Source: Blasia pusilla
Lineage: Eukaryota > Marchantiophyta > Marchantiopsida > Blasiales
Assembly (NCBI GenBank): GCA_050084515.1
Contig: CM114272.1
Span: 44,578,001 to 44,642,000 of the forward strand
DNA: 64,000 nt
Direction: 5' to 3'
The first letter of the stretch is position 1; every line of letters starts with the position of its first letter. The translations under genes were made by a program, and so were the position numbers. The notes under the pieces are model-generated. The model ran no database searches, was not told the origin of the DNA, and was given only the letters and a program-made list of their open reading frames with translations. Below are positions 34,320-44,019 of the stretch, one piece after another.

Positions 34320-35500
34320 ATGGTTAACCCTAGGCCGGGGGAAGAAGCCTCGTCACCTAGGAGACCCAACCATCTAGTTCTCACCAAAGACCACCTACTA
34401 TCTCTAGCTATCCCCCCAAGACAATGGATGGAAGAAGATAGCAATATTTTTGCTGCATTAGTGCTAGAGAAGATAGAACAACTAATTAGTATTGTCAAAG
34501 AACCCGTCGCCGAATGGTTCTTCGCCCATGAACGTCAGTTGTACTTGGTGATGACTTGGTACTTCTGTTTATGGGAGGAAAACTTGGCAGGTAGATTGAG
34601 AGTACCTTCACACTCTCGTAGGAATTAGGAGAATCCAATTTCTCCCCATGGACCCATACCTTGTTGCAATCATGGGTGCGAAAGCAAGCTCTCGAATCCC
34701 AAGAGGGACTCATGGAAGGCTCCCAGCCATCCGCTCGGGATCAGTGAGTTGACCGACACAATAAGCAACACGAAGATCATCCGTCTTGGAGACCGCTGGG
34801 TTTATCTCCCGGTCTTCGTCCTCAAACAAAGCCGAAGAGCAAGAAGAGGGACAGGAGTGCTATCCCTAGCACGTCTCCTGCCACTTCGTAGTCGGACAAA
34901 GAGTCGACTTGGAATCCCTTTGGGGACAAAGGGAACAAGGGACCGGCCAGACTGATCAGATCGGAACATCTACCTTCTCCTCCCCGAATATCAAGTCCAG
35001 GACCTAGCAGCCAAAATTTCCCAATGGCTAACACTTGAAAGATGTTGCTAAGATATCCTACATTTGCAGGAGGACGAAGAGATGACATCGATAACTTTGT
35101 GCTCGAGTTTACCCATGTAGCCAAGGCTAATGGGGAAGGCTCGGAGGAGGATTTGTTACGTGTATTCCCGGGCCTGCTAAAGAAGCGGGAAAGTCAGTGG
35201 TACGAGGGCCTAGGAGCGGAGGTCATTGAACCTGGAAGAGGGTACTTGAAGCCTTTCTTCATGAATTATGCGACTTGGAGTTCGAGGACAGGCTTCTGAC
35301 AAAGCTCCGGGATTTGAAACGAAAAAAAAGGAAACCCTGAGGGAATACACCCAAAGGTTCTGAAGTCTTGTTAACAAACTCGAACACATAACCACTTCAC
35401 AATTGGTAGGCTGGTTTGTGTCGGGACTATCCAAGGAGATGGACCGGTTTTGCGGCCAGGGCCAACGAGACTCTCTAGAAGCAGTCATCGCATCAGCAGA
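34320..35500 (+). pseudogene. LTR-F Gag-like region
   Basis: Begins shortly after the primer site with MVNPRPGEEASSP (34320-34628). A second stretch (35042-35299) reads MLLRYPTFAGGRRDDIDNF, VLEFTHVAKANGE and RESQWYEGLG, the pattern of a retrotransposon Gag (a structured helical domain ending in a W-Y motif). A further piece around 35400-35520 ([27 protein letters not shown]) is Gag-like in another frame. Stops and frameshifts break it, and no protease or reverse transcriptase follows, so only the 5' quarter of the element is present. Confidence 0.6.
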
Positions 35501-35509
35501 GGCGTACGA

Positions 35510-35640
35510 AGCCTCGAGACTAACTTGCTAGACCGATCAACAATCACAAGTATAGCATTGTATCCCTGAGATTCTGGAAGACTCGTGATAAAATCCATAC
35601 TCACACTTCATGGTCATGAGGGTCGGGACATTTCGGATGC
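35510..35640 (-). pseudogene. Integrase core fragment of a different Ty3/gypsy element
   Basis: On minus a short open stretch reads [16 protein letters not shown] then [12 protein letters not shown], the hallmark around the first catalytic Asp of chromovirus-type integrases. Only about 40 codons remain. It is not from the Gyp family, which has SLDFVGPLP at this point. Confidence 0.65.
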
Positions 35641-35649
35641 CTGAAGCAA

Positions 35650-36750
35650 ATGCTTAGGTCGTTCTTGGCTTCCTTGTCAATATTACTATGGCCCACTCCG
35701 ATACTTCGTCTGGTGCAATCTCCTCAACATGTAGGTATAAGCGGATCAAGAAGGGAGAAAGATAAGACTTCTCCCCCCGAGTCAATGCTCCCACCAAATC
35801 AATCACATGGGCTTGTAAAAAATTAGAAAAATCCACTCTTGTCTCTTAGGGATGCAAATACATGTTCCAAAGAATGTAACACTGCTTCACAAGGTTGTTA
35901 CTCATATAGTATGTTCAACCAGTGTTGAGCAGAATCTGATACAACTTACAAAACTGCGTGAACACGGGCGGGCTGAGCATTGTTGGCTTGTACCCAGACG
36001 CTCGCATGTCATATATCACAGATCTTCAAGCTCCTCTTGTCAAACGTGGGCATCATAGTCAAGCTCTTCTTTAGGGGCCGTGGGTAACACATACACTATT
36101 CGCCACAGGTCAGCGGACCAATTTTTGGATTGGGCTTGATGCTTGTACCCCCTCTTGATAAATTCACTCACTTTGGGGCTTGAATATAACTCCACGAGCA
36201 AGGACACCAAATATTGCGACCAATCTGCACGAAAGAACTGCCACAAAGATTGTTTCTCTAAGGCTTCGCGGAGCTCGCTTGAAATGCTATTATGTACAAC
36301 TCTAGGAAAAAAGCTACTCTTTCTATCGCAAAGTACTAAGTTTGTTCCCAAGAGACCATTGTTTCCTGAGTAAAGAGAGGTTTTTATAAATAATATCAAG
36401 AATAAACTCCTTCTTCACTAAAATGCTTCACTATCTACGACGACACTATCTTACAAGTACAAAAGAATACAAGGCTTTTCTTTCCTCTTGGAAAAGACTC
36501 TTCTCAAGTGCACACAAAGACTCTTGCAAATCTTGAATAACAAAGCTCTACGAAGACCTCAAGAATGGCCGCTCACCCTACTTTCAGAACTAAATCTATC
36601 ATGGCAGGTTACTCACTGTCTAACGGCTTTCCTATGCTTCTTCCTCATTATGTTCGGGAAATACTTGGTTGCTCTGCATGTAGACTAAACTTGAAGATTC
36701 GCCAACATGCATCTGAAGAAGAAACGTACCTTCATACCATAAAATATAAA
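35650..36750 (-). mobile_element. Inverted LTR-F fragment and adjoining unclassified element sequence
   Basis: Minus-strand sequence from about 36740 to 36290 matches the 3' part of the LTR-F family (CTTGAGAAGAGTCTTTTCC, TTTACTCAGGAAAC, then GTTGTACATA at the end). Downstream on minus two open stretches (36290-36060 and 35836-35654, e.g. RGEKSYLSPFLIRLYLHVEE) have no recognised domain and could be element coding sequence. The fragment abuts the truncated Helitron. Confidence 0.55.
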
Positions 36751-36821
36751 TATTGTTAGAGTCCCACATAATATCCTAGGAAAAATTGGGAGATCTTGAA
36801 AGATAGAAGAGATTTAAATAC

Positions 36822-39380
36822 CTTGCATCAAGATATAATGATGTCTCATCAATAGTATCCTCTCCTGATGTAGTATTTGCCAAGGTATATGATATGGCAT
36901 CAGATCCTTTGTACACATACTTATAAAAGTACTTTACAGCCAAGATGCTATTTGTTATCTCCACATTGATATAATCAAATAAAGTATATAACATTGGATT
37001 GTATGGAACCACCCAACGATTATCAAAGTCATGATTTGACTTATTTATCAATCTACCATTATCAGGCCTACATAAACACATATAGAAGTATGTTAATAGT
37101 TGGGGAAAAAAGATAGCACATTAATAGAAGAACATCAAATGACGAAATAAACAACAAAACCAATGAATTACCTCTTATAAATGGGATATCCATCCTCATT
37201 CTCCATTGTCATTGATGTAGAGGGCCTTGGGTATCCTTTGGAAGATTTTTTTGTCATTTTATCCGTGCAAGGTGCAGTTGGATGTGCTACTCCACACGGA
37301 CCATGAATCATACAATTTCTTACCGTAGAATGTAACCTAGGATGAATCATGGGATTCGGAATCTCATCAGATATAATATTTTCAAAATCAGAGGTTGTCC
37401 TCAGCTTATCCTGAGAAGCAAGAATAATTAGGATATGCACATGTGGTAGCCCTCTCTTTTGGAACTCGACCACATGAATGCATCCTACCACTCGACCCAA
37501 AATATGCTTATCCAATATAAGTCTCAACAACTCCTTCTTCTTTTGTTGGAAAACACGTACAACCAGGTTAGGACGATCAGACGTTGATTGCCTATGAAGC
37601 AGAGCAGAGGTAATCTCTGGCCATTTAGGATTGCAAGTCATTGTCAAAAAGTAGTCAGGCTTCCCAAAATGTCTCACAATGGCCATAGCATCATGGTACA
37701 ATTGATGCATGTGACAGGGTCCTCCTATGAAAGACGAAGGTAAGATAATACGTCTCCCTATGCCTTGACCATTCACATCATGCCGAGTCATGGCATCTCT
37801 GACACCTTGGTATAAATCAGCTCTCAACTCTTTTTGATGCAATCGTATCCAAGTTAGCCGCTGCATTTCGATAGTACCATACATATCCACCATATATTCT
37901 TGAGTAAGACGACCAAACCTCAACAACCGATTATTATCCATAGCGTTAGCTCGCATTTGAAGTCTGAATGAAGCAAATTGTAAAGCTGTAATCGTCTTTG
38001 AACTTGCCTCATGAGTGGTAACCTCACCTTGAATTCCTCCTTGTACAATATCATCTCTATCTTCGTCCATCATACCATCCCCTCTTAACGGCAGATCATC
38101 TCTATGATCATGTTGCCCTTGCAAAGATATCCCAGGATGCCAACCTGCTTCACCATAAACAAAAGGCAAAACAAAGTGCAATGGGATATATGCTTCATTC
38201 AAGTCTGACGGACGACGAATCCCTCCTCCATGTAAGCGAACAATAATATCACGTCCTTCTACTGGCTCACTCCCATCTCCAGGCAAGATAGCTGCAATCT
38301 CTGAAGCAACAGGCAAGGTGTATCGTTTTGCATCGAGACCTCGCTTACTACCCTTAAGAACAATATGAAAGTCAGAATTACATGGATCAATAGCCACATT
38401 TCGAAATAAAGCCACATGTGGATTATGGGCATGTAACATATCTTGTAATCCCCTTAAGATCTCTGGCCTCAATTGATCTCGATAATCTCCACTCATAATC
38501 CTTCTTCTATGTTCCATCTGATGCTCATCATCATGAATATAAATTTGCACAAATTGTGGAGGAGCACCACTTTCAGCATGAAGAGGTCCAATAGAATGAT
38601 ATACACCACCTTGAATCCTGAAGTTTCCTGTAGCGCCTCGTTGCTCTGTCACATATGCCCCAGTAGATGCCAATAGAAGAGCACTATTATAGCCACGTGC
38701 ATTACGCAAAAAATGAAGACTATTTGAACTCATACCAGAAAGTAATTGTGCTAGTATAGAAGGTGAAGGTGTCAAATATGGTAATTGAATCTTACCATGC
38801 CCACAACACATACTAAAAGGCGAGCTTATAAACCTAGTATACTTCACTCTCTCACACTTCCAATGTAGAGCATTGCAAGTTGGACAAACAACATTCATAA
38901 GTCCAACACTAAAACGGCCAGTCATACTATCAATACGATCTCCCAACCTAAGAATTCGAATGTGATTCTCTTCAAAGTTAGGAATACGTGCAATATTGAG
39001 CAACTTTTTCAAGTTCACAACCCTTCTAGATCCCACATTTGGAATCGAGGCATGTACATTGTCTTCATTTTCTTCCATGTGGCCTTCACGATTGGCTGCA
39101 TTGGCATCGCTCCTTATCAACGGATCACAAACATGTGCAATCTCATGTACTTCATCCAAATGTGATCCCACATTTGGAATCGAGGCAGATACATTGTCTT
39201 CATTCACTTCCATGTGGCCTTCACGATTATTCCTCATTGGCATCATTCCTTATCAACGAATCGCCAACACGTGCAATCTCATGTACTTCATCCAAATGAG
39301 CATGTCTTCTTCTTTGGCCCTCAGCTCGAGCAACTTGAAGCATGTGAGAGAATCGTAGAGGATTGGTAGGAACTGGAAGA
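36822..39380 (-). pseudogene. Helitron Rep (HUH endonuclease) part of RepHel
   Basis: Cuts and joins single DNA strands in rolling-circle transposition. The large exon encodes a Helitron-like N-terminal region (FASFRLQMRANAM, FGRLTQEYMVDM), FIGGPCHMHQLYHDAM, FLTMTCNPKWPEI and the HUH motif in KRGLPHVHILI (near 37430-37450), then a CMIHGPCG zinc-like stretch. It is spliced (GTAATT donor at 37171, TATGTAG acceptor) to an exon with RPDNGR, NPMLYTLFDYINVE and KYFYKYVYKG, which holds the catalytic Tyr region, ending at a donor after YLDAR. A 1-bp insertion near 39230 shifts the N-terminal frame. The SF1 helicase is absent. So this copy cannot transpose by itself. Confidence 0.85.
39032..39301 (-). 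repeat. 135-bp tandem duplication inside the Helitron Rep exon
   Basis: Two copies, starting CCCACATTTGGAATCGAGGC at 39032 and 39167, period 135 bp (45 codons). Encoded units contain NREGHMExNEDNV, ASIPNVGS and LDEVHEIA. The outer copy carries the frameshifting extra base. Confidence 0.85.
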
Positions 39381-39485
39381 CTGCAAGCAAAGGTTAAGAA
39401 ATTAATATATATGATTATAATAAGAATAAATATACATACAAACATATCTATATTAAATTTGAGTATATAGTTTAGAAATATACAT

Positions 39486-40560
39486 TGGAGATGGAAAGAC
39501 AACAATCCCAGAGTTTGGAATAGCTTCAACTTCATGATGTACCATAATTGGCCTGCAAAAAATTTGTTATTAGAAATCATTCATAAAAATTTAAGACCAA
39601 GTAGGAAGCATCAATAATAAAAGTATGTAAAGCATACCTTGTATTAGCTTGAGTATGAAAGTCATTAGTAGTCATAGCCTCGACTTCCTCTCTAGGAAGA
39701 AGATTCACAAACAATTGATAAACATTCGCTTGGGCCAAATTATCGTGCCTTCTTCTCTTTCCTTGTGCTCGTGCAACTTGAAGCATAGCATGTAATCCCC
39801 GAGGGTTGGACGGAAGTGGAAGACTAAGAAAAACAATATTAATAAAAATCAAGTCAAAAAAATTAAATTAAATTTTTTTTTTTAAAACCAAGAAAAAGAA
39901 AGAAATTAATGAGTGGATGAAACATACATTGGAGACGATATAGAGTCTATTAAAGCATGAAGATTTCCATTGGAAGGTGTTGCTACCAACCTGAACAAAG
40001 AATTAAAAATGTCATAATACGAAAAAAATTTATAACTATTATTATGATAAAAAGTAGAAATGTTATACATAAATAAATACCTTCTAGTATTTGCGCCTGG
40101 TGAGCCATCGATGATGGGTGGTTGTAATTCTTCCATCAATGGAACATTCACAACAGCTTCAATAGATCTCAATTCAACTAATTTAGCATGTCTTCGCTTT
40201 TGTCCTTGAGCTCTCACAATTTGATGTATATCACGTAATCGTTTCGGGTTCGATGGATTTGGAAGTCTACATCACAAACATGAAAGATATTAAAGTCACA
40301 CAACAAATAGAGTGTGCACATATGGTTACGATATCATTCTATAATCATAATGCTAAGTATCCTTACATTGGAGATGACAAAGTCGTTGAATGAGTTACAA
40401 ATCGCATATCATGAAGTGCCCTTCTGTTTCTTTGAGAAGCAACCCTTCTAGCCTTCTTATATGCAAGCTTCTCTGTTTCCTCCGAAATCCGTATAGAAGA
40501 TGGAGCACTACATGAAATGTGGTGATCATGCTCCACATTAGGTAAAGAGACTACATTGGT
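39486..40560 (-). pseudogene. Array of duplicated small exons upstream of Helitron Rep
   Basis: Alternating exon types with good GT-AG sites. Type A: about 40083-40266 and 39638-39823, plus the start of the Rep exon (39380 down). These encode NPxxL, then QxARAQGxRRRHxxL, and the two separate type A exons end with ANTR at the donor. Type B: 40377-40560, 39929-39990 and 39486-39553, each ending SPM at the donor. The order B-A-B-A-B-A suggests three duplications of a two-exon unit. All would join in one long N-terminal extension of Rep. The repeated basic segment (RRRH) may bind nucleic acid, which is inference. Phase compatibility was checked only roughly. Confidence 0.55.
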
Positions 40561-40619
40561 GATGTCTACATAAAGAGACTACATAACTGAAGTTTTTATA
40601 AAAATCTGAAATAAGAAAA

Positions 40620-41195
40620 TCATTCTAACGGGCAATGAGACTCGGCCGTACTCATCTCACTTGAGTCCTCAGAGAAAATTGAATGACAATCACTAATTTC
40701 CCATGACCCCGACCCGTAACAATCACGTACAAATGAATGGCTAGATGCTATAGGGTCTGACGAAGGGATGCAATCATGTGTGGAATTTGTATCTCCTTCT
40801 CCCTCCTGACCTCCAACTACTTCTTGTGAAATAGAATGATGATTCACTACAGGTGTGGTTAAAATCCTAGATGCACTCTCATCATAACTACAACTCTGAC
40901 CATTTCTCAAAGGGCTTATGCTAACATTAGGAGCATTAATCCCATTTTCGGAAATTGGCAATGGTACATAGCTAAGACATAAAGCCTTATCCATATTTTC
41001 AAAAATTGGCGATGGAACATAGCCAGGACTTGAAGCATTATTCCTATTTTCAACAATCGGCGATGGGACATACTCCGGACTTGCTATTTGTATCACCTCT
41101 ACGACGTCGACATCTATAGGTGTATAATCCCTTTCTTGTTCATCAAGAGGAACGTAGAACTCACCATCGCTAAAGCATAATTCGTCAACACTCAT
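40620..41195 (-). CDS. Unknown acidic protein with YVPSPI repeats (Helitron-associated)
   Basis: An uninterrupted frame of 191 codons from Met at 41195 to TGA at 40620. It starts MSVDELCFSDGEFYVPLDE and then has three imperfect repeats of about 20 residues: SPEYVPSPIVENRNNA, SPGYVPSPIFENMDKA and LSYVPLPISENGINA. The C-terminal part is Ser/acid-rich. I do not recognise it. It lies upstream of the Helitron small-exon array on the same strand and may be an exon of that gene or a separate accessory frame. Low complexity suggests a disordered protein. Confidence 0.4.
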   Translation of the reverse strand: MSVDELCFSDGEFYVPLDEQERDYTPIDVDVVEVIQIASPEYVPSPIVENRNNASSPGYVPSPIFENMDKALCLSYVPLPISENGINAPNVSISPLRNGQSCSYDESASRILTTPVVNHHSISQEVVGGQEGEGDTNSTHDCIPSSDPIASSHSFVRDCYGSGSWEISDCHSIFSEDSSEMSTAESHCPLE

Positions 41196-41471
41196 TTATA
41201 AAGTATCCTGCATTATCCACATAATTATTTTAATAAAAGAAATATTTCAAAATAATAAAAGAAATACTCAATAGAAAAGGATACTAAATCTCCACACCTG
41301 AATATTAGAACACAAGCAGAGAAAACTTACTTTTTTGAGTCACTCCACTCCCAAAGAAATGAAACTTGATCTTTTGGTCAACTCAACAATCTCAAACAGA
41401 CATATCTGAAAACAAAACAAACATGGATTTGATGATTAATTGGATATACACAATAGATAGTACTCTCTAGG

Positions 41472-41921
41472 CTACTTATCTCCAATATCTCGACTATCTG
41501 CACTTATGTCTAAATCCCCATAATGCATACACCGATATTCCAGGTCGAACTCATCACCAATATACCATCCCTCGGAATCATAGAGGGAAGTGGAGGAATA
41601 TTCTCCATCGTCAAGTTCTTCAAGACCAGGACAAATATCTACAGAGTATCTCTCATTACTATTGAGAGTAATCACAATTTCCTCGCCTATTAAGACTTCT
41701 CTAACCTCCCGAGTCTCATTGAAACCATTTGAAATAGGAGCAAAAAATTTAGGGTCCACATAAAAAAAAATTCGTTTTCGTTCAGAGCGAGATAATGAAA
41801 ATCTATGTTCATCTCTCTCTACCAAATATTCAAGACTCGTATTTATTACAATTTTTTCCCAATTATCGGCCTCTTGCATCTCGATGAGAGAGTTGATATG
41901 GCGTAAGCTAGTTAGGCTCAC
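41472..41921 (-). CDS. Unknown 149-codon frame upstream of the Helitron
   Basis: Open from 41921 (MSLTSLRHINSLIEM) to the TAA at 41472. It contains RFSLSRSERKRIFFYVDPKF, IGEEIVITLNSNERYSVDIC and an acidic C-terminus (ELDDGEYSSTSLYDSEGWY, GDLDISADSRDIGDK). The acidic/aromatic composition is like that of the neighbour frame at 40620-41195. No known family. It could be a first exon of the same transcript, since a donor-like sequence and AT-rich intron-like DNA follow. Confidence 0.35.
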   Translation of the reverse strand: MSLTSLRHINSLIEMQEADNWEKIVINTSLEYLVERDEHRFSLSRSERKRIFFYVDPKFFAPISNGFNETREVREVLIGEEIVITLNSNERYSVDICPGLEELDDGEYSSTSLYDSEGWYIGDEFDLEYRCMHYGDLDISADSRDIGDK

Positions 41922-42149
41922 TCCCCATATACTATATTATTCACTACAAATTTAAAAAGAGCATATTAAATTTTCAATATAAATTAGATAATTCAAGTAA
42001 AAAAACATAACTACTAATATAGTTTCATAAGACTCAAATAATAAAAACGCTATAAAATTTGTAAGAAAACCAAATCCAGGCATAAGAAAAAAGATTTTCA
42101 TAAGTAAAACCCGAAGTCCCCCTAGCCCCTAACATATAGCATGGCTATG

Positions 42150-42205
42150 TGAGTAAGGCCGAGTCATGAAGTGCGGGCCAAGTGGGCCGGGTTTGAGCCC
42201 CGCTC
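42150..42205 (+). repeat. tRNA-like A and B box pair (possible SINE head)
   Basis: AAGGCCGAGTCA (about 42155-42166) resembles a tRNA A box of Leu/Ser type, and GGGTTTGAGCCCC (about 42189-42201) a B box, with about 30 bp between. A full cloverleaf cannot be drawn well, so a tRNA-derived SINE remnant is more likely than a tRNA gene. Confidence 0.3.
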
Positions 42206-42540
42206 CTGGCAGCAATATGTTTTAACACTGCCCATCTTAATACAGACTCAAATTTTGACAACTGAGATGTCTCGAGACAACGAAATTCTTTTGGGATCAC
42301 ATGAATTCGTAACACATACTCAAATTTTGACAACTGAGATACCTCGATACCTATCAACGATGGAGGCTAGAAAGTGCCCGACAAACTTTCATGAAGAGTT
42401 GGATCTCACCAAGCCAGCTTCCCATGCAAGTCTCTTAGTACACAATATCCGACCAATGTGAGGTTGCTGGAAGGAGTAAAGCAGGTTCTCATTGATATAC
42501 ACGCGCCCAAGGTAGCGTTCGCAGTTCTAGTGTCTCCTCC

Positions 42541-44019
42541 CGTCCATAGCGAACATGCTCAAGCTGCATGGATTCTAAATAATCACGGTACAACTACAAG
42601 TACAACACAACATGAGTAAGGCAGCGAGTGGGGAGGCTTTAGATTGGGTTGTCACTGCCCTGGAGCCAGCCATAGTTGCCTGGAAGCCGACCTATCGCTC
42701 ACAAACATAGCTAAACGGCCTGTTCCACTTCAATTTGGATGGGTACAAGGAGGGGTTGGGTGGAGCAGAATTCAATGACGAATCAGGAAGGGAGACTCAA
42801 GCACTTATGCTTCAGATACCTTCACCCAATGTACTGCATGCTACGGAATCAGAGTATGAAATGCAGAAGAAAGGATAAGAAGATCAAATCCTTCTGCATG
42901 AGTTTGGTAGCGATCCGGGAAGTCACAAAACTCAACAACTGTTTAATGGCCTTCACCGTCCTTTCAACCTCAGGTTCTGGTGTCAAATTTTTCACCTTTT
43001 GGGCAGAGCGGACACGGATGGATGCGGTCTTGGTTGCACCATGCTGCTCTGTATGCGATGCAAGATGGTAAGAGTAGAATCTTAGGTAGCATGGTTATGT
43101 ATTTAATCGAAGATGGTAGAGAAAGGCATGAAATAATGCAAGATTCATGAGCCGTCTGAATAATTTTATAGTTAAAAGAGATGCATCCGATGCATGGTCA
43201 CGAAAAGGTCATTGCGATCAATCCGATCGTGAACAAGAACATAATTACTGTCGTCCATGGTATGCTAGCTCACTCTCGTAATCGTTTGTTTCCACATAAT
43301 AGGATGCTGACAAGGCCAAGTTAACTGAGCAGTGAGCATGGAACTGGACAAAGATCTCCACACCTTCTCGCTCTCGTGTTTGAGTCTACACTCCTCCTCC
43401 TCCTCTTGTAAGACTAACTGCTAGGGGCGTTGTAGTGCAACTACGTCGATTCATCCTAAAAAATGGAGTGCTCGTTTCTCCACTTCCTTTCTTTAGCCTG
43501 CCTAATACGTTGTGTCAGGATGTAGGTAGAAACGGTAGTCCTAAGACACTCGCGTTTGCATCCCACCTGAAAGTTGGCCTGATTGTGAAAATCACATGGA
43601 GTCAACATCGATCGTTAGGCAGTGTCTCACGTAAAAAAATAACCTACCTGGAAGTCGAGCTTCACCAAACCAATAGGAAAAGAATAAAGGCTTTCAAGGA
43701 AAGAATGAACTGTGACCGAAGGATCAGAGAGACAGAATCAAGTCCTGGGCTAACTATCAAGTCCAAGCACCCAGAGGCTAACTATCAAGAAAGTCCAAGA
43801 ACCTATGCATGGACTGCAAAACCGTCCATAGCAAACATGCTCAAGCTGCATGGGTTCTAAATAATCACGGTACAACTACAAGTACAACACAACATGAGTA
43901 AGGCATCGAGTGGGGAGGCTTTAGATTGGGCTGTCACTGCCCTGGAGCCAGCCATAGTTGCCTGGAAGCCGACCTATCGCTCACAAACATAGCTAAACGG
44001 CCTGTTCCACTTCAATTTG
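42541..44019. repeat. 197-bp direct repeats flanking 1.1 kb
   Basis: 42541-42737 and 43823-44019 are nearly identical (CGTCCATAGC to TTCAATTTG), differing at only a few positions. The intervening sequence has no recognised coding. The repeats do not start TG or end CA, so they are not standard LTRs. Confidence 0.85.

Larger units (their letters stand above)
36760..42000 (-). mobile_element. Truncated Helitron
   Basis: A rolling-circle transposon defined by its Rep domain. Order on minus: possible accessory frames (41921-40620), an array of small exons (about 40560-39486), the Rep exon (39380-37172) and a short exon (37067-36822). The helicase half expected after it is missing; an LTR-F fragment follows. 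The 5' TC end and the 3' hairpin with CTRR were not identified, so the limits are approximate. Confidence 0.75.

Noticed and set aside
37172-39380. Host gene call for the long minus frame
   Set aside because: HVH motif in a Helitron-type context and FLTMTCNPKWPEI show it is a Helitron Rep.
42541-44019. LTR pair of a retrotransposon
   Set aside because: Repeats lack TG..CA ends, and no primer site, tract or coding lies between them.
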